64,000 nt of DNA from Pararhodobacter zhoushanensis (GCF_003990445.1 NZ_REEZ01000008.1:62001-126000), one strand, 5' to 3'; positions 9,069 through 18,551 are shown, counted from the first letter of the stretch. The notes: a model not told the origin generated them from the letters alone. Numbers and translations are program-made.

Positions 9069-9983
9069 TCAGCGCCGGGGCTCTTGCAGCCCGGCCCTTG
9101 CCACCCCCTTGCGGCATTGGTCGATAAACGCCAGCGCCGATGGTGCCAGCGGTCGGTTGCGCCGCGTGACCACGCCGATACGGCGCACCATTTCCGGGGC
9201 GACCAGCGGCACAGCGACCATATGGTCGCGGGGAAACATTGAAAACGAATACTCAGGCAGCGCGGCAACGCCCAACCGAGCCTGCACCATCGCCGCAACC
9301 GAGGGCACCTGCTCGAGCTCGTAATGCGGCACACACAACGCGTTGGCCTGCAAAAATGCCGCATCCGTCACCTTGCGGACCGAGGACGTCGGGGTTAGCG
9401 CGATGAAACGCTCTTTGGCCAGATCCGCCCAGCAGACCTGCGATCGACCGGCCAACGGATGATCCGCCGGGCAGAGCAGAAAGAAGCGGTCGGCAGCAAG
9501 GGTCTCGAAGGTCAGATCATGGCGCAACGAGCCCTGGCTGACAAAGGCCATGTCGGCGATGCCATCGGACACCAGCGCCAACGCCCGCTCCTGATTGGAA
9601 TCGTGTACCTCGACCGCGACCTTCGCGTGGCTCTTGCCAAACGTGCTTAGTGCCGGGGCAAGGATGCTGCTGATCAGCGACGGCAGGGCGGCCAGCGAAA
9701 TCCGGCTCGTCTCGCCGCCCATCCGGGCCAGGATGGTGTCGTAGGTGAACTGCATGGTGCGGATCAGTTCGCGGGCGCTGGCGATGACATGCGTGCCGTC
9801 ATGCGATGCTGTCAGCCGCCGTGTTGTCCGGTGGAAAACGGGAAATCCCAGCTCGGTTTCAATCCGCCGGATCGTTTCGCTGACCGAGGGTTGCGACACG
9901 CCAAGCTGTTCTGCGGCAACGGTAAAACTGCCTGTATCGGCGACCGTGACCAGAACCTCGAACTGCCGCAGCGTAATATTCAT
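9069..9983 (-). CDS. LysR-family transcriptional regulator
   Basis: A 304-residue LysR regulator with a clear N-terminal HTH (MNITLRQFEVLVTVADTGSFTVAAEQLGVSQPSVSETIRR in outline) and a C-terminal effector-binding domain that includes the FLLCPADHPLAG segment common in the CbbR/CysB-like group. It is divergent from the AtuA-like gene with a 113-bp intergenic region containing an inverted repeat, so it most likely controls the 10.1-20.4 kb catabolic/uptake block. The effector is not predictable from sequence. Confidence 0.9.
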   Translation of the reverse strand: MNITLRQFEVLVTVADTGSFTVAAEQLGVSQPSVSETIRRIETELGFPVFHRTTRRLTASHDGTHVIASARELIRTMQFTYDTILARMGGETSRISLAALPSLISSILAPALSTFGKSHAKVAVEVHDSNQERALALVSDGIADMAFVSQGSLRHDLTFETLAADRFFLLCPADHPLAGRSQVCWADLAKERFIALTPTSSVRKVTDAAFLQANALCVPHYELEQVPSVAAMVQARLGVAALPEYSFSMFPRDHMVAVPLVAPEMVRRIGVVTRRNRPLAPSALAFIDQCRKGVARAGLQEPRR

Positions 9984-10000
9984 CGGGAAAGCGGACTTTC

Positions 10001-10031
10001 ATTCATAGGTTTGTACTATGTATAAATGAAT
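10001..10031. promoter_or_regulatory. candidate LysR operator and promoter, 9069/10097 intergenic
   Basis: A nested inverted repeat: inner CATAG-N7-CTATG and outer ATTCAT/ATGAAT arms, in an AT-rich stretch between the divergent LysR and AtuA-like genes. A TTGACA hexamer follows at 10041-10046 and could be the -35 box for the rightward operon, but no good -10 was found at 17-18 bp. Confidence 0.45.
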
Positions 10032-10096
10032 TTGCATTATTTGACAATATATATGCGGCCTTGGTTAAGTCGCCTCCGAAGACAAGGAGTGCGTGA

Positions 10097-11476
10097 ATGG
10101 CCGGGAAAGATGTGATGATTGGCTGCGCGGCGGGGTTTGCCCGCGACCGCAAGGATTCCGCCCCGGCCCTGATTGCTGCGCTCGCAGAGCATGATGGCCC
10201 ACGTTTTCTGGTCTATGAAATGCTCGCCGAGCGCACGCTCGCCAACGCCCAGAATGAACGCCGCCGCACGCCGGAAGCCGGCTATATCGCAACCTTCGAG
10301 CCGATGTTGCGCCCGTATCTCAAGGCTTGCGTGGCGGTGGGTGTGCGGGTGATCGGCAACTTCGGCGCGGCGAACCCGCGCGCGGCGGCCCGACTGGTGG
10401 CCCAGTGGGCGGCCGAGGACGGGCTCGACGGGTTACGCATCGCCTGCGTTGAGGGTGACGATCTGCTCGGCCGCGTTGATGCCGCCACGCTTGCCGCGAC
10501 CGAAACGGGAACACCGATCCTTGCCAGCCACCCCGAGGTGCTGTCGGTCAACGTGTATCTGGGCGCCGGGCCGATAGCTGCAGCACTCGATCAGGGCGCG
10601 GATGTGGTGATCACCGGGCGCATCGCCGATCCGGCGCTGGCGCTGGGGCCGCTGATCCATGCGTTCGGCTGGGCCGATGACGACTGGGACCGGCTGGCCG
10701 CCGGTGTGCTGGCCGGGCATCTGCTGGAATGCGGACCGCAGGTGACCGGCGGCTACTTCGCCGATCCCGGCGTCAAGGATGTGCCGGGGATGGAAAGCCT
10801 TGGGTATCCGCTGGTGCGCGTCGCACCCAATGGCAGCTTCGAGCTGACCAAACCTGCCGGGACCGGCGGTCTGGTCGATCTGCGCAGCGTCAAAGAGCAG
10901 ATCCTCTATGAGATCCACGATCCCGCTGCCTATGTGACCCCGGATGTCGTGCTCGACATGACAGATGTCGAGCTTGCGCAGATTGGTCCCAACCGGGTGC
11001 GCGTCGCCAAGGCGCGCGGCAAGCCACGTCCTGACCAGCTGAAAGCCACGGTCTGCATCGATGGCGGTCTGCTCGCCGAGGCTGGCATTTCCTATGCCGG
11101 GATCAACGCCGAGGCCCGCGCCCGGCTGGCAGTGCAGACGATCCGCGACCGCATGGCGCGACTTGCGCCGGGGCTGTTGCTCAGGGCCGATATCGTGGGG
11201 CTGGTGTCTGTCTTCGGCGATACCGCAGGTGAGGCACTGGCGGGGCGTCATGCCGTCGATCCCAGCCCCGACCTGCGCGTCATGTTCGCCGCCGAGGTGG
11301 CCACGGCCGAAGCAGGGCGCCTGTTGCTGGAAGAGGTCGAAGCGCTTTATGTCGCGGGCCCCGCGGGTGGCGGCGGCGTGCGGGGCAGCCTGACCCCACG
11401 TCTGAAAAACACCGCCTGTCTTTTGCCACGCTCGCTGGCCGAGCCGAAAGTCAGTCTGATCGGAGCCGAGGTATGA
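10097..11476 (+). CDS. AtuA-like (DUF1446) acyclic terpene utilisation family protein
   Basis: A 459-residue DUF1446/AtuA-family protein. Seen: N-terminal GCAAGFARDRKDSAPALI, then VYEMLAERTLANAQ, GNFGAANPRAAARLV, VVITGRIADPALALGPLIH, and GGGVRGSLTPRL near the end. AtuA is named from the Pseudomonas citronellol/geraniol pathway but its reaction is not settled, and most relatives sit in unrelated catabolic operons. The start has a GGAG site (acaaggagtg) and the stop overlaps the next gene (ATGA), which encodes the small AtuA-associated domain. I infer a role in degrading whatever the adjacent Dpp-type importer brings in; terpene use is not supported by the neighbours. Confidence 0.85.
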   Translation: MAGKDVMIGCAAGFARDRKDSAPALIAALAEHDGPRFLVYEMLAERTLANAQNERRRTPEAGYIATFEPMLRPYLKACVAVGVRVIGNFGAANPRAAARLVAQWAAEDGLDGLRIACVEGDDLLGRVDAATLAATETGTPILASHPEVLSVNVYLGAGPIAAALDQGADVVITGRIADPALALGPLIHAFGWADDDWDRLAAGVLAGHLLECGPQVTGGYFADPGVKDVPGMESLGYPLVRVAPNGSFELTKPAGTGGLVDLRSVKEQILYEIHDPAAYVTPDVVLDMTDVELAQIGPNRVRVAKARGKPRPDQLKATVCIDGGLLAEAGISYAGINAEARARLAVQTIRDRMARLAPGLLLRADIVGLVSVFGDTAGEALAGRHAVDPSPDLRVMFAAEVATAEAGRLLLEEVEALYVAGPAGGGGVRGSLTPRLKNTACLLPRSLAEPKVSLIGAEV

Positions 11477-11874
11477 GCCCTTTTGCCAGCGTCTCCCTGT
11501 ACGAGCTTGCGCATTCGCGCTCGGGCGACAAGGGAAACCGTTCGAACCTGTCGGTGATAGCCCGACGTCCAGAATTCTATCCGCTGCTCGCCCGCCTGCT
11601 GACCGTCGAGCGGGTGGAAAAGCACTTCGCGCACCGGCGCCCGACCGCCGTCATGCGCTATGACCTGCCCAAGCTGGCGGCGTTCAACTTTGTGCTCGAT
11701 GACCTGCTTGAAGGCGGGGTCAACGCGTCGCTTGGTCTCGACGGCCATGGCAAGACCCTGTCTTTCCATCTGCTCGGCCTCCGGCTCGAGCTTGACGCCG
11801 AGGCGCAGGCGGTGCTTGCCGCTGTCGCAGCACCATCGCCCGTCTCCCCCGTTCCCGAGGATCTTTCCGCATGA
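11473..11874 (+). CDS. AtuA-associated small protein (ferredoxin-fold-like domain)
   Basis: A 133-residue protein that matches the small domain usually found fused to or directly downstream of AtuA/DUF1446. The N-terminal ELAHSRSGDKGNRSNLSVIAR is the diagnostic stretch, and VLDDLLEGGVNASLGLDGHGKTL follows near residue 78. Here it is a separate gene overlapping AtuA by four bases, so the pair is likely one complex. It also overlaps the M20 peptidase start (ATGA). Catalytic function is unknown; the very conserved SGDKGN segment probably lies at the interface or active site, which is an inference. Confidence 0.8.
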   Translation: MSPFASVSLYELAHSRSGDKGNRSNLSVIARRPEFYPLLARLLTVERVEKHFAHRRPTAVMRYDLPKLAAFNFVLDDLLEGGVNASLGLDGHGKTLSFHLLGLRLELDAEAQAVLAAVAAPSPVSPVPEDLSA

Positions 11875-13298
11875 CCCAGCGCATCACCGCCCAGCCCGTT
11901 ATTGACGCCCTTCTCGCCCGTCAGGACAGCGTGATGGCGCGTCTGGACACGCTGCTGCGCTTCAAGAGCGTGAGCACCGACAGCGCGTTCAATCCCGAAA
12001 TGGCCCGCACCCGCGATTTCCTGTGCGACTGGTTGCGCGAGATCGGCATGAAGGACGTGCAACTGCTCGATGGCGGCGGCCACCCGGCAATCTATGCAGC
12101 GTGGGAAGAGGCCGGGCCGGACGTGCCCACGGTGGTGGTGTACGGCCATTACGACGTGCAGCCTGCCGGTCCCGATGCGCTCTGGCGCACCCCGGCGTTC
12201 GAGCCGACGGTGGTGGGCGACCGGCTCTATGCGCGCGGCGCGTCGGACGTGAAAGGCTCGACCGTCATCGCCATTGAGACGCTGGCGGGATATCTGCAAG
12301 TGCATGGCCGCCTGCCGATCAACGTCAAGCTGTTCCTCGAAGGCGAAGAGGAAAGCGGCAGCCCTAGCCTGGGCGCGATCATCGAAAAGTTCCGCCCGCT
12401 GCTCAAGGCTGACGCGATGATCTCGGCTGACGGCGGGCGTGCGTCGCCAGTGACACCCACGATCAACGTGGGTGCTCGCGGGCTGACCGCGCTCGAAATC
12501 ACGCTGCGGACCGCCGACAAGGAAACCCATTCCGGCCGCTACGGCGGTTCGATCCGCAATGCGTTGCATGAGATGGCGCGTCTGGTGACCAGCCTGCACA
12601 ACGCGGATGGCTCGGTCGCTGTCGAAGGCCTGCGCGCGCTCGCCCGGCCGATCACCAACGCCCAGCGGGCCAATGCCGCCGCACTGCCCTTCGACGAAGC
12701 TGCCTTTGTCGCCGATGTCGGTGCGATTGCCGCGGGCGAGCCGGGGCTGACGATCCGCGAGCGGCTGACCCTGTTCCCGGCGATTGACGTGAACGGCATG
12801 TGGGGCGGTTACACCGGCGAGGGCGGCAAGACCGTCATCCCCGACGTCGCCCATGCCAAGATCACTGCCCGCTTGTCGCCCGGCATCGACCCGGACGCCG
12901 CCCAACAGGTCCTGCGCGACCATCTGAGCGCCGCTTGCGCCGAGGGTGTCGAGCTGAGCTTTGCAGGGGGCCATGGCGCGCCCGCGTCCAACATCGAGGC
13001 CGATCACCCGCTGGTCAAAGCCGCGCGCACCGTACTGCTGGCGGAAACCGGTGAAGAGCCGGTGTTGGTGCGGCTGGGGGCCACGGTGCCGATCACTGCG
13101 GTGTTCTCGCAGAAGCTGGACATGGACACGCTGATGTTCGGCATGAACCTGCCCGACGAAGACGTCCACGCGCCCAACGAGTTCTTCCACCTCGACTCGA
13201 TCCCGCTGGGACTCAGGTTGTGGCCAGCGCTGCTGGAAGAACTCGCCGCCTATTCACCCGCCGATTTCCGCACCGCGACCGACGGCAGCGCGTCATGA
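11871..13298 (+). CDS. M20-family metallopeptidase/dipeptidase
   Basis: A 475-residue zinc aminoacylase/dipeptidase of family M20. Seen: the first metal motif VVYGHYDVQP (H93 and D95), a bridging Asp in YARGASDVKG, the catalytic EGEEESGSP (E159/E160), and a dimerisation domain in the middle containing THSGRYGG. The C-terminal HAPNEFF supplies the last metal His. Such enzymes cleave dipeptides or N-acyl amino acids in the cytoplasm. Its position between the AtuA pair and a gamma-glutamyltransferase-family gene, with overlapping starts and stops, suggests hydrolysis of an imported peptide or N-acyl compound. Confidence 0.92.
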   Translation: MTQRITAQPVIDALLARQDSVMARLDTLLRFKSVSTDSAFNPEMARTRDFLCDWLREIGMKDVQLLDGGGHPAIYAAWEEAGPDVPTVVVYGHYDVQPAGPDALWRTPAFEPTVVGDRLYARGASDVKGSTVIAIETLAGYLQVHGRLPINVKLFLEGEEESGSPSLGAIIEKFRPLLKADAMISADGGRASPVTPTINVGARGLTALEITLRTADKETHSGRYGGSIRNALHEMARLVTSLHNADGSVAVEGLRALARPITNAQRANAAALPFDEAAFVADVGAIAAGEPGLTIRERLTLFPAIDVNGMWGGYTGEGGKTVIPDVAHAKITARLSPGIDPDAAQQVLRDHLSAACAEGVELSFAGGHGAPASNIEADHPLVKAARTVLLAETGEEPVLVRLGATVPITAVFSQKLDMDTLMFGMNLPDEDVHAPNEFFHLDSIPLGLRLWPALLEELAAYSPADFRTATDGSAS

Positions 13299-14905
13299 GC
13301 GGGATCGTCGTTGCCGCGCAACCCGAGGCCGCCGAGGCCGGTGCAGACGCGCTGCGTCGCGGCGGAAATGCCGTCGATGCCGCGATCACGGCGGCCTTTG
13401 TGCAATGCGTGGTCGATCCGCAGATGACGGGGCTGACCGGCTACGGCTCGATGCAGGTGTTTCTGCCGGGGCGCGGGGTGCATGAAGTGGCCGACTTCTT
13501 CGCCCGCTCTCCTGCGGCGACGAGGCCCGATATGTGGCAGGACTCCCTGATCGGCGAGGCGCGCGACGGGTTTTCCTTTGCCGTGAAGGGCGCGGTCAAC
13601 GAGATGGGCTATCTGGCCGCCGGAACGCCCACCAACCTTGCCGGTTTCGCCTCGGCGCTGGAACGTCACGGCACGATGGATCTGGCGCAGGCGCTGGAAC
13701 CCGCCATCGCCTATGCCCGCGACGGGTTCACCGTGCGACCGTACATGAGCCACTTCTGGAACCTCGACGACCGGACGCTGGGGCGCTGCGCGATCCGCGA
13801 TCTGCTGGCGTTCAGCGCGACCGGCCGCGCACTTTACTTCCGCGCTGACGGGGCCCTCAAGCGTCCCGGGGATCGCATCGCAAACCCGGCACTCGCCCGC
13901 ACGCTGGAGCGCATCGCCAAAGCCGGACCTGGGATCTTCTACAGCGGCGAGATTGCCGAGGAGATGATCGGTGACTTCGCCGCGAATGGCGGGCTGATGA
14001 CAATGGCGGATCTGGCAGCGATCAGCGTGGACTGGACCGCGCCGGTCTGGGGTCGTTTTCGCGGGCTGGATGTTGCCTCGCAGCCGCCCTCGGGCGGTGG
14101 GATCAGCCTTATTCAGGCGCTGCAGGTGCTGGATCGCTTCGACCTGATGGGGACCGAGCATAACTCGCCCCGGCACGTCGCGCTGCTGGCCGAGATCCTC
14201 AAGCGTGTGACCACCGACAAGGACGCCCATATCGGTGACCCCCGGTTCAGCGATGTGCCGCAGGACTGGCTGTTGTCGCAGGACCGCGCCGAGGAACACG
14301 CCGCTGATATCCGCTCGGGCCGCATCGCCCATGTCGAGCGCCTGCAGGCCGGAAAGGAATCGCCCAACACCACGCAGGTCTGTGTCGTTGACAGCGTCGG
14401 CAATGCTGTGACGCTGACGCATACGCTGGGGACTCCCAGCGGGGCGATGACGCCGGGGCTGGGCGTGATGTATTCGTGCCTGATGAGCGCGTTTGACCCG
14501 CGCCCGGGTCGTCCGGGGTCGCTGGGGCCGGGCAAATGCCGGCCCAGCTCGCAGATGCCGACGATGGTGTTTCAGGGCGACAAACCGCGCATCGTCATCG
14601 GTGCGCCCGGCGGGACGGCGATCCTGCCTGCAATGATGCAGGGGATCAGCAACATCGTCGATTTCGGAATGCCGGTGCTCGACGCCGTCGCCGCACCCCG
14701 GATCTGCGTTACCAGCGACATCATCGACATCTCGAACCGCGTTTCACGCGCGACCGAATCCGGGCTCAAGGCGCAGGGCTATACCGTCGCCCGCTCGACC
14801 ATGAGTTACGCCTTTGCCGCGCTTCACGCAGTGCATCGTGATGCGGGCGGGCACCTATCAGCCGCCGCAGATCCGCAACGCGACGGCACGTGGATGCGCG
14901 GCTGA
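13295..14905 (+). CDS. Gamma-glutamyltransferase-family protein (Ntn hydrolase) with TTQ active-site motif
   Basis: A 536-residue Ntn-hydrolase of the gamma-glutamyltransferase family. I chose the ATG at 13295 because it overlaps the M20 stop (ATGA) and gives the family N-terminus. Seen: GGNAVDAAITAAF, the likely autoprocessing nucleophile T359 in NTTQVCVVD, and the downstream GAPGGT loop. Canonical enzymes have TTH at the nucleophile; here it is TTQ (Q361). No signal peptide is visible, so it is probably cytoplasmic, unlike classical periplasmic GGT. Known relatives include gamma-glutamyl transferases, cephalosporin acylases and oxamate amidohydrolase, so the substrate is open. Within this operon an amide-hydrolase role is inferred. 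Confidence 0.82.
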   Translation: MSGIVVAAQPEAAEAGADALRRGGNAVDAAITAAFVQCVVDPQMTGLTGYGSMQVFLPGRGVHEVADFFARSPAATRPDMWQDSLIGEARDGFSFAVKGAVNEMGYLAAGTPTNLAGFASALERHGTMDLAQALEPAIAYARDGFTVRPYMSHFWNLDDRTLGRCAIRDLLAFSATGRALYFRADGALKRPGDRIANPALARTLERIAKAGPGIFYSGEIAEEMIGDFAANGGLMTMADLAAISVDWTAPVWGRFRGLDVASQPPSGGGISLIQALQVLDRFDLMGTEHNSPRHVALLAEILKRVTTDKDAHIGDPRFSDVPQDWLLSQDRAEEHAADIRSGRIAHVERLQAGKESPNTTQVCVVDSVGNAVTLTHTLGTPSGAMTPGLGVMYSCLMSAFDPRPGRPGSLGPGKCRPSSQMPTMVFQGDKPRIVIGAPGGTAILPAMMQGISNIVDFGMPVLDAVAAPRICVTSDIIDISNRVSRATESGLKAQGYTVARSTMSYAFAALHAVHRDAGGHLSAAADPQRDGTWMRG

Positions 14906-14949
14906 TCCAGCCAGAACCTGAAATCAAAAACTTCAACAGGAGACCGACC

Positions 14950-16530
14950 ATGAAACGATTGAACCGGCTGACCCGCCTTCTGATGGCATCTGCCATCAGC
15001 GTTGCTGCCTTTGCGCCCGCGGTCAGTGCCGATCCGCTGCGCATCGCCATCGGCGGCGCGTTTACCTCGATGGATCCGCATTTCTACAACGCGACCCCGA
15101 ACCACACCGTTGCGATGCATATCTTCGACCGGCTCATCGACCGCCGCCCCGACACCTCGCTCGCCCCGGCGCTGGCCCTGAGCTGGGAGGCTGTGTCGGA
15201 CACCGAATGGCTGTTCCACCTGCGTGACGGCGTGACGTGGCATGATGGCGAACCTTTCACCGCCGATGATGTCGCCTTTACCTACACGCGGGCGCGCGAT
15301 GTGCCCAACAGCCCCGGCGGCTTTGGCGGTTTCCTGCGCGAAGTGGAATCGGTTGAGGTCATCGACGATCTGACGTTGAAAATCACCACGCCGGTTCCGG
15401 CCCCCAACCTGCCACGCAATCTGGCCTTTGTACCCATCATCTCGCGCCATGTCGGTGAAACCGCGACGACCGAAGACTACAACGCCGGCACCGCCGTAAT
15501 CGGCACCGGGCCGTACCGCTTTGTCAGCTACGCGCCCAGCGACAGGGTCGAGTATGCACGCAACGACGACTGGTGGGGCGAGGCGCAGCCGTGGGACACC
15601 GTCACGCTGCGCATGATCCCCAGCGCCGGGGCGCGCGTTGCGGCGCTGCTGTCGGGCGATGTCGATGTGATCGACACGCCGCCCTCGGGCGATCTGGAGC
15701 GCCTGCGCAGCGACGACAACCTCGCGGTCTATTCGACGCCGGGCATGCGCGTGATGTATGTCGGCCTCAACCAGACGGACAGCGCGCCGGGCGTCAGTGG
15801 TCCGAACGGCGAAGCGCTCGACACCAACCCGCTGCAGGATCCGCGCGTGCGCCGTGCCCTGTCGCTGGCGATCAACCGCGAAGGTCTGGCCACCCGTCTG
15901 ATGCAAGGCGCTGCCGTACCGACCGGGCAATGGCTGTCCGAGGGCCAGTTCTCCTATGCGCCGTCGGTCGAAGTGCCGCCCTATGACGTCGCAGCCGCGC
16001 AAGCGCTTCTGGCCGAAGCGGGCTACCCGGACGGCTTCACCTTGCCGGTTTTCGGTCCCAATGACCGCTATCCGGGCGATGCCGCAACCACACAGGCGCT
16101 GGCGCAGATGTGGGCGCGTCTGGGTCTGCGCACCTCGGTCGATTCTCAGCCGTGGTCGACCTATTCGGGCATCACCGGCACCGGTGAGCTGTCGGTCGGC
16201 CTGCTGGGTTGGGGCAGCCCCACGGGTGAAGCGGGTTACCTGCTGACCAACGTGCTCCATACCCGCGACGCGGATGCCGGGACCGGCATCTTCAACACCG
16301 GGCGTTATTCGAACCCCGAACTGGATGCGCTGGTCGATACCGCCATGGCAACGCTTGACGATGCCGAGCGTGAGGCACTGTTGATCCAGGCGGTCGAGAT
16401 GGTCGATGCCGACACCGCGATGATCCCGTTGTTCATGCTGATCAACAACTGGGCAACGCGCAGCACGGTGACGATTGACGCCCGGCGCGATGAGCGAACG
16501 CTGGCCATCGACATTCACCCGGCCCAGTGA
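14950..16530 (+). CDS. ABC transporter substrate-binding protein, SBP_bac_5 (peptide/opine/nickel class)
   Basis: A 526-residue periplasmic binding protein. The start at 14950 follows an AGGAGA site and gives a normal signal peptide (MKRLNRLTRLLMASAISVAAFAPAVSA in outline). The mature chain has the family pattern: SMDPHFYNATPNHTVAMHIFDRL, then LSWEAVSDTEWLFHLRDGVTWHDGEPFTADDV, GTGPYRFVSY, and the C-terminal AGYPDGF repeat. The class binds peptides, opines, nickel complexes or sugars. It is the first gene of a complete Dpp-type importer and follows the peptidase genes by 44 bp, so a peptide-like ligand is the best guess. Confidence 0.92.
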   Translation: MKRLNRLTRLLMASAISVAAFAPAVSADPLRIAIGGAFTSMDPHFYNATPNHTVAMHIFDRLIDRRPDTSLAPALALSWEAVSDTEWLFHLRDGVTWHDGEPFTADDVAFTYTRARDVPNSPGGFGGFLREVESVEVIDDLTLKITTPVPAPNLPRNLAFVPIISRHVGETATTEDYNAGTAVIGTGPYRFVSYAPSDRVEYARNDDWWGEAQPWDTVTLRMIPSAGARVAALLSGDVDVIDTPPSGDLERLRSDDNLAVYSTPGMRVMYVGLNQTDSAPGVSGPNGEALDTNPLQDPRVRRALSLAINREGLATRLMQGAAVPTGQWLSEGQFSYAPSVEVPPYDVAAAQALLAEAGYPDGFTLPVFGPNDRYPGDAATTQALAQMWARLGLRTSVDSQPWSTYSGITGTGELSVGLLGWGSPTGEAGYLLTNVLHTRDADAGTGIFNTGRYSNPELDALVDTAMATLDDAEREALLIQAVEMVDADTAMIPLFMLINNWATRSTVTIDARRDERTLAIDIHPAQ

Positions 16531-16538
16531 TCCTGAAA

Positions 16539-16567
16539 CGAACGGGGCCGTTTGCCGGCCCCGTTCG
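16539..16567 (+). other. intercistronic hairpin after the binding-protein gene
   Basis: A perfect 11-bp inverted repeat (CGAACGGGGCC / GGCCCCGTTCG) with a 7-nt loop, 8 bp after the SBP stop. No T-run follows, so read-through into the permease genes is expected. Confidence 0.65.
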
Positions 16568-16644
16568 AGTTCCACGGCCCTGGCTTTGTGCCGCCGAAGA
16601 CCAGCCGAATCCGGCGGAATGACCCGAAGAAAGGAAGCCTTACG

Positions 16645-17625
16645 ATGATTTCTTGGTTTGGCAGCAGACTGATTCAGGCCCTGCTGGTCATGCTGGCGAT
16701 GACGGTGATCGTATTCATCGGCGTCAATGTCGTTGGCGACCCGGTCGCGATCCTGATTCCCCCCGACGCGACGGCCGCCGAGAGGCTTCGCGTGGTTCAG
16801 GCCTTCGGGCTCGACCGGCCTTTGTGGGAACAGTATTTTAGCTTTCTCAACGGCGTACTGCACGGCGATCTGGGCCGCAGCTACGTCTACAACCAACCCG
16901 CCTTGCAGGTGATCCTGCAGCGCCTGCCCGCAACGATGGAGCTGGCCGCCTCGGCAATGCTGGTGGCCATCGTGATTGGTATTCCGCTTGGACTGTATGC
17001 CGGGCTGCGGCCTGACAGCCCGCTGGCCAAGCTGTTCATGGCGGGCTCGGTCCTTGGATTTTCGCTGCCGACCTTCTGGGTCGGGCTGATGCTCATCATG
17101 ATCTTTTCCGTCAATCTTGGCTGGCTGCCCGCATCAGGACGCGGTGAAACGGTCGAACTGTTCGGCATGCGCTGGTCGTTTCTCACGCTGGACGGACTGT
17201 CGCATCTGGCCTTGCCCGCGCTCAATCTGGCGCTGTTCAAGATCGCGCTGGTCATGCGGCTAGTGCGCGCCGGTGTGCGCGAGGTGCTGCCGCAGGACTA
17301 TATCCGATATGCCCGGGCGCGCGGCCTGAGAGAAGGACGCGTGATCTGGGTGCATGTCCTCAAGAACATCCTGATTCCGGTAGTGACGATCATCGGACTT
17401 GAGTTTGGCTCGGTCATTGCCTTCTCGATTGTCACCGAGACGATCTTCGCCTGGCCCGGCATGGGCAAGCTGATCATCGACAGTATCAATGTGCTCGATC
17501 GGCCAGTGATGGTGGCCTACCTGATGATGATCGTCGTGATCTTCGTGGTCATCAATCTGCTGGTGGATCTTGCCTACACCCTGCTGGACCCGCGCGTCCG
17601 GCTTGCTGCCAGAGGGAAAAGTTGA
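16645..17625 (+). CDS. ABC transporter permease, DppB-like
   Basis: A 326-residue inner-membrane permease of the oligopeptide class. The start at 16645 has an AAAGGAAG site; the upstream in-frame extension runs through the hairpin and is not plausible. Seen: N-terminal membrane anchor followed by the LRVVQAFGLDRPLWEQYFSFLNGVLHGDLGRS region of DppB proteins in outline, several further hydrophobic segments, and the EAA loop DYIRYARARGLREGRVIWVHVLKN near residue 220. It ends one base into the next permease start (TGATG), a normal arrangement for a DppB-DppC pair. Confidence 0.93.
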   Translation: MISWFGSRLIQALLVMLAMTVIVFIGVNVVGDPVAILIPPDATAAERLRVVQAFGLDRPLWEQYFSFLNGVLHGDLGRSYVYNQPALQVILQRLPATMELAASAMLVAIVIGIPLGLYAGLRPDSPLAKLFMAGSVLGFSLPTFWVGLMLIMIFSVNLGWLPASGRGETVELFGMRWSFLTLDGLSHLALPALNLALFKIALVMRLVRAGVREVLPQDYIRYARARGLREGRVIWVHVLKNILIPVVTIIGLEFGSVIAFSIVTETIFAWPGMGKLIIDSINVLDRPVMVAYLMMIVVIFVVINLLVDLAYTLLDPRVRLAARGKS

Positions 17626-18551
17626 TGGTCAACCTGCCCGAAACCCCCTCGATTCACAACGCTGCCACCGATCGGCCCGAGGCCGCCTGGCGTCGCGTCT
17701 GGCGCGATTATCGCGGCTCGCCCGTCGCCGTCGTCATGCTGGCGCTGCTGGGCGTGATCCTCGTGCTGGCACTGCTCGCGCCGCTGATCTCGCCACAGAA
17801 CCCCTATGACCTGATGCAGCTGGACATCATGGAAGGCCTGTTGCCGCCGGGAACCGAGGCGTCGTCCGGCGACATGATTTATCATCTGGGCACCGATGAT
17901 CAGGGCCGCGACATGCTGTCGGCGATCCTGCACGGGCTGCGGATCTCGCTGTTTGTCGGCGTGGTTTCGGCGGTCTGTGCGGTGCTGGTCGGTGCCACGC
18001 TGGGTCTGTTCGCGGCCTATCGCGGTGGTCGGACCGAAAGCGTGATCATGCGGCTTGTCGATCTGCAGCTGTCGTTTCCGACCATTCTGGTCGCGCTGAT
18101 GATCCTCGCTTTTCTGGGCAAGGGGATCAGCAATGTCATATTGGCGCTGATCATCGTCGAATGGGCCACCTATGCCCGGACGGCGCGGGGTACGGCGCTG
18201 GTCGAGTCCCGGCGTGAATACATCGAGGCGGCGCATTGCCTTGGCGTGCCGCTGTACCGGATCATCTTTCGCCACCTGCTGCCCAATTGCATGACGCCGC
18301 TGATCGTCATCGGCACCGTGCAGATTGCCCGCGCGATCACGCTTGAGGCGACGCTGTCCTTTCTGGGCATCGGCGTGCCGGTCACCGAACCCAGTCTGGG
18401 GCTGCTGATCGCCAACGGCTATCAATACATGTTCGCAGGCCAGTACTGGCTCAGTTTCTTCCCCGGTATCGCGTTGCTGGTGACCATCGTGGCGATCAAC
18501 CTTGTGGGCGACCGCCTGCGCGATGTCTTCAATCCCAAGGGGCAGGCATGA
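17625..18551 (+). CDS. ABC transporter permease, DppC-like
   Basis: A 308-residue permease, partner of the DppB-like protein. I use the ATG at 17625 rather than the TTG three bases earlier. Seen: an N-terminal cytoplasmic tail and first membrane segment (VAVVMLALLGVILVLALLA), the class motif LGTDDQGRDMLSAILHGLRISL, and the EAA loop REYIEAAHCLGVPLYRIIFRH near residue 200. Its stop overlaps the ATPase start (ATGA). It completes the heterodimeric channel of the importer at 14950-20410. Confidence 0.93.
   Translation: MVNLPETPSIHNAATDRPEAAWRRVWRDYRGSPVAVVMLALLGVILVLALLAPLISPQNPYDLMQLDIMEGLLPPGTEASSGDMIYHLGTDDQGRDMLSAILHGLRISLFVGVVSAVCAVLVGATLGLFAAYRGGRTESVIMRLVDLQLSFPTILVALMILAFLGKGISNVILALIIVEWATYARTARGTALVESRREYIEAAHCLGVPLYRIIFRHLLPNCMTPLIVIGTVQIARAITLEATLSFLGIGVPVTEPSLGLLIANGYQYMFAGQYWLSFFPGIALLVTIVAINLVGDRLRDVFNPKGQA

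Noticed and set aside
10097-11476. Acyclic terpene degradation locus based on the AtuA-like gene
   Set aside because: No carboxylase, citronellyl or geranyl-CoA genes are nearby; the neighbours are peptidases and a peptide-type importer.
14824-16896. 690-codon minus-strand open frame opposite the Dpp-type binding protein
   Set aside because: Spans the binding-protein gene, a hairpin and the permease start; no family resemblance. Antisense artefact of GC-rich codons.
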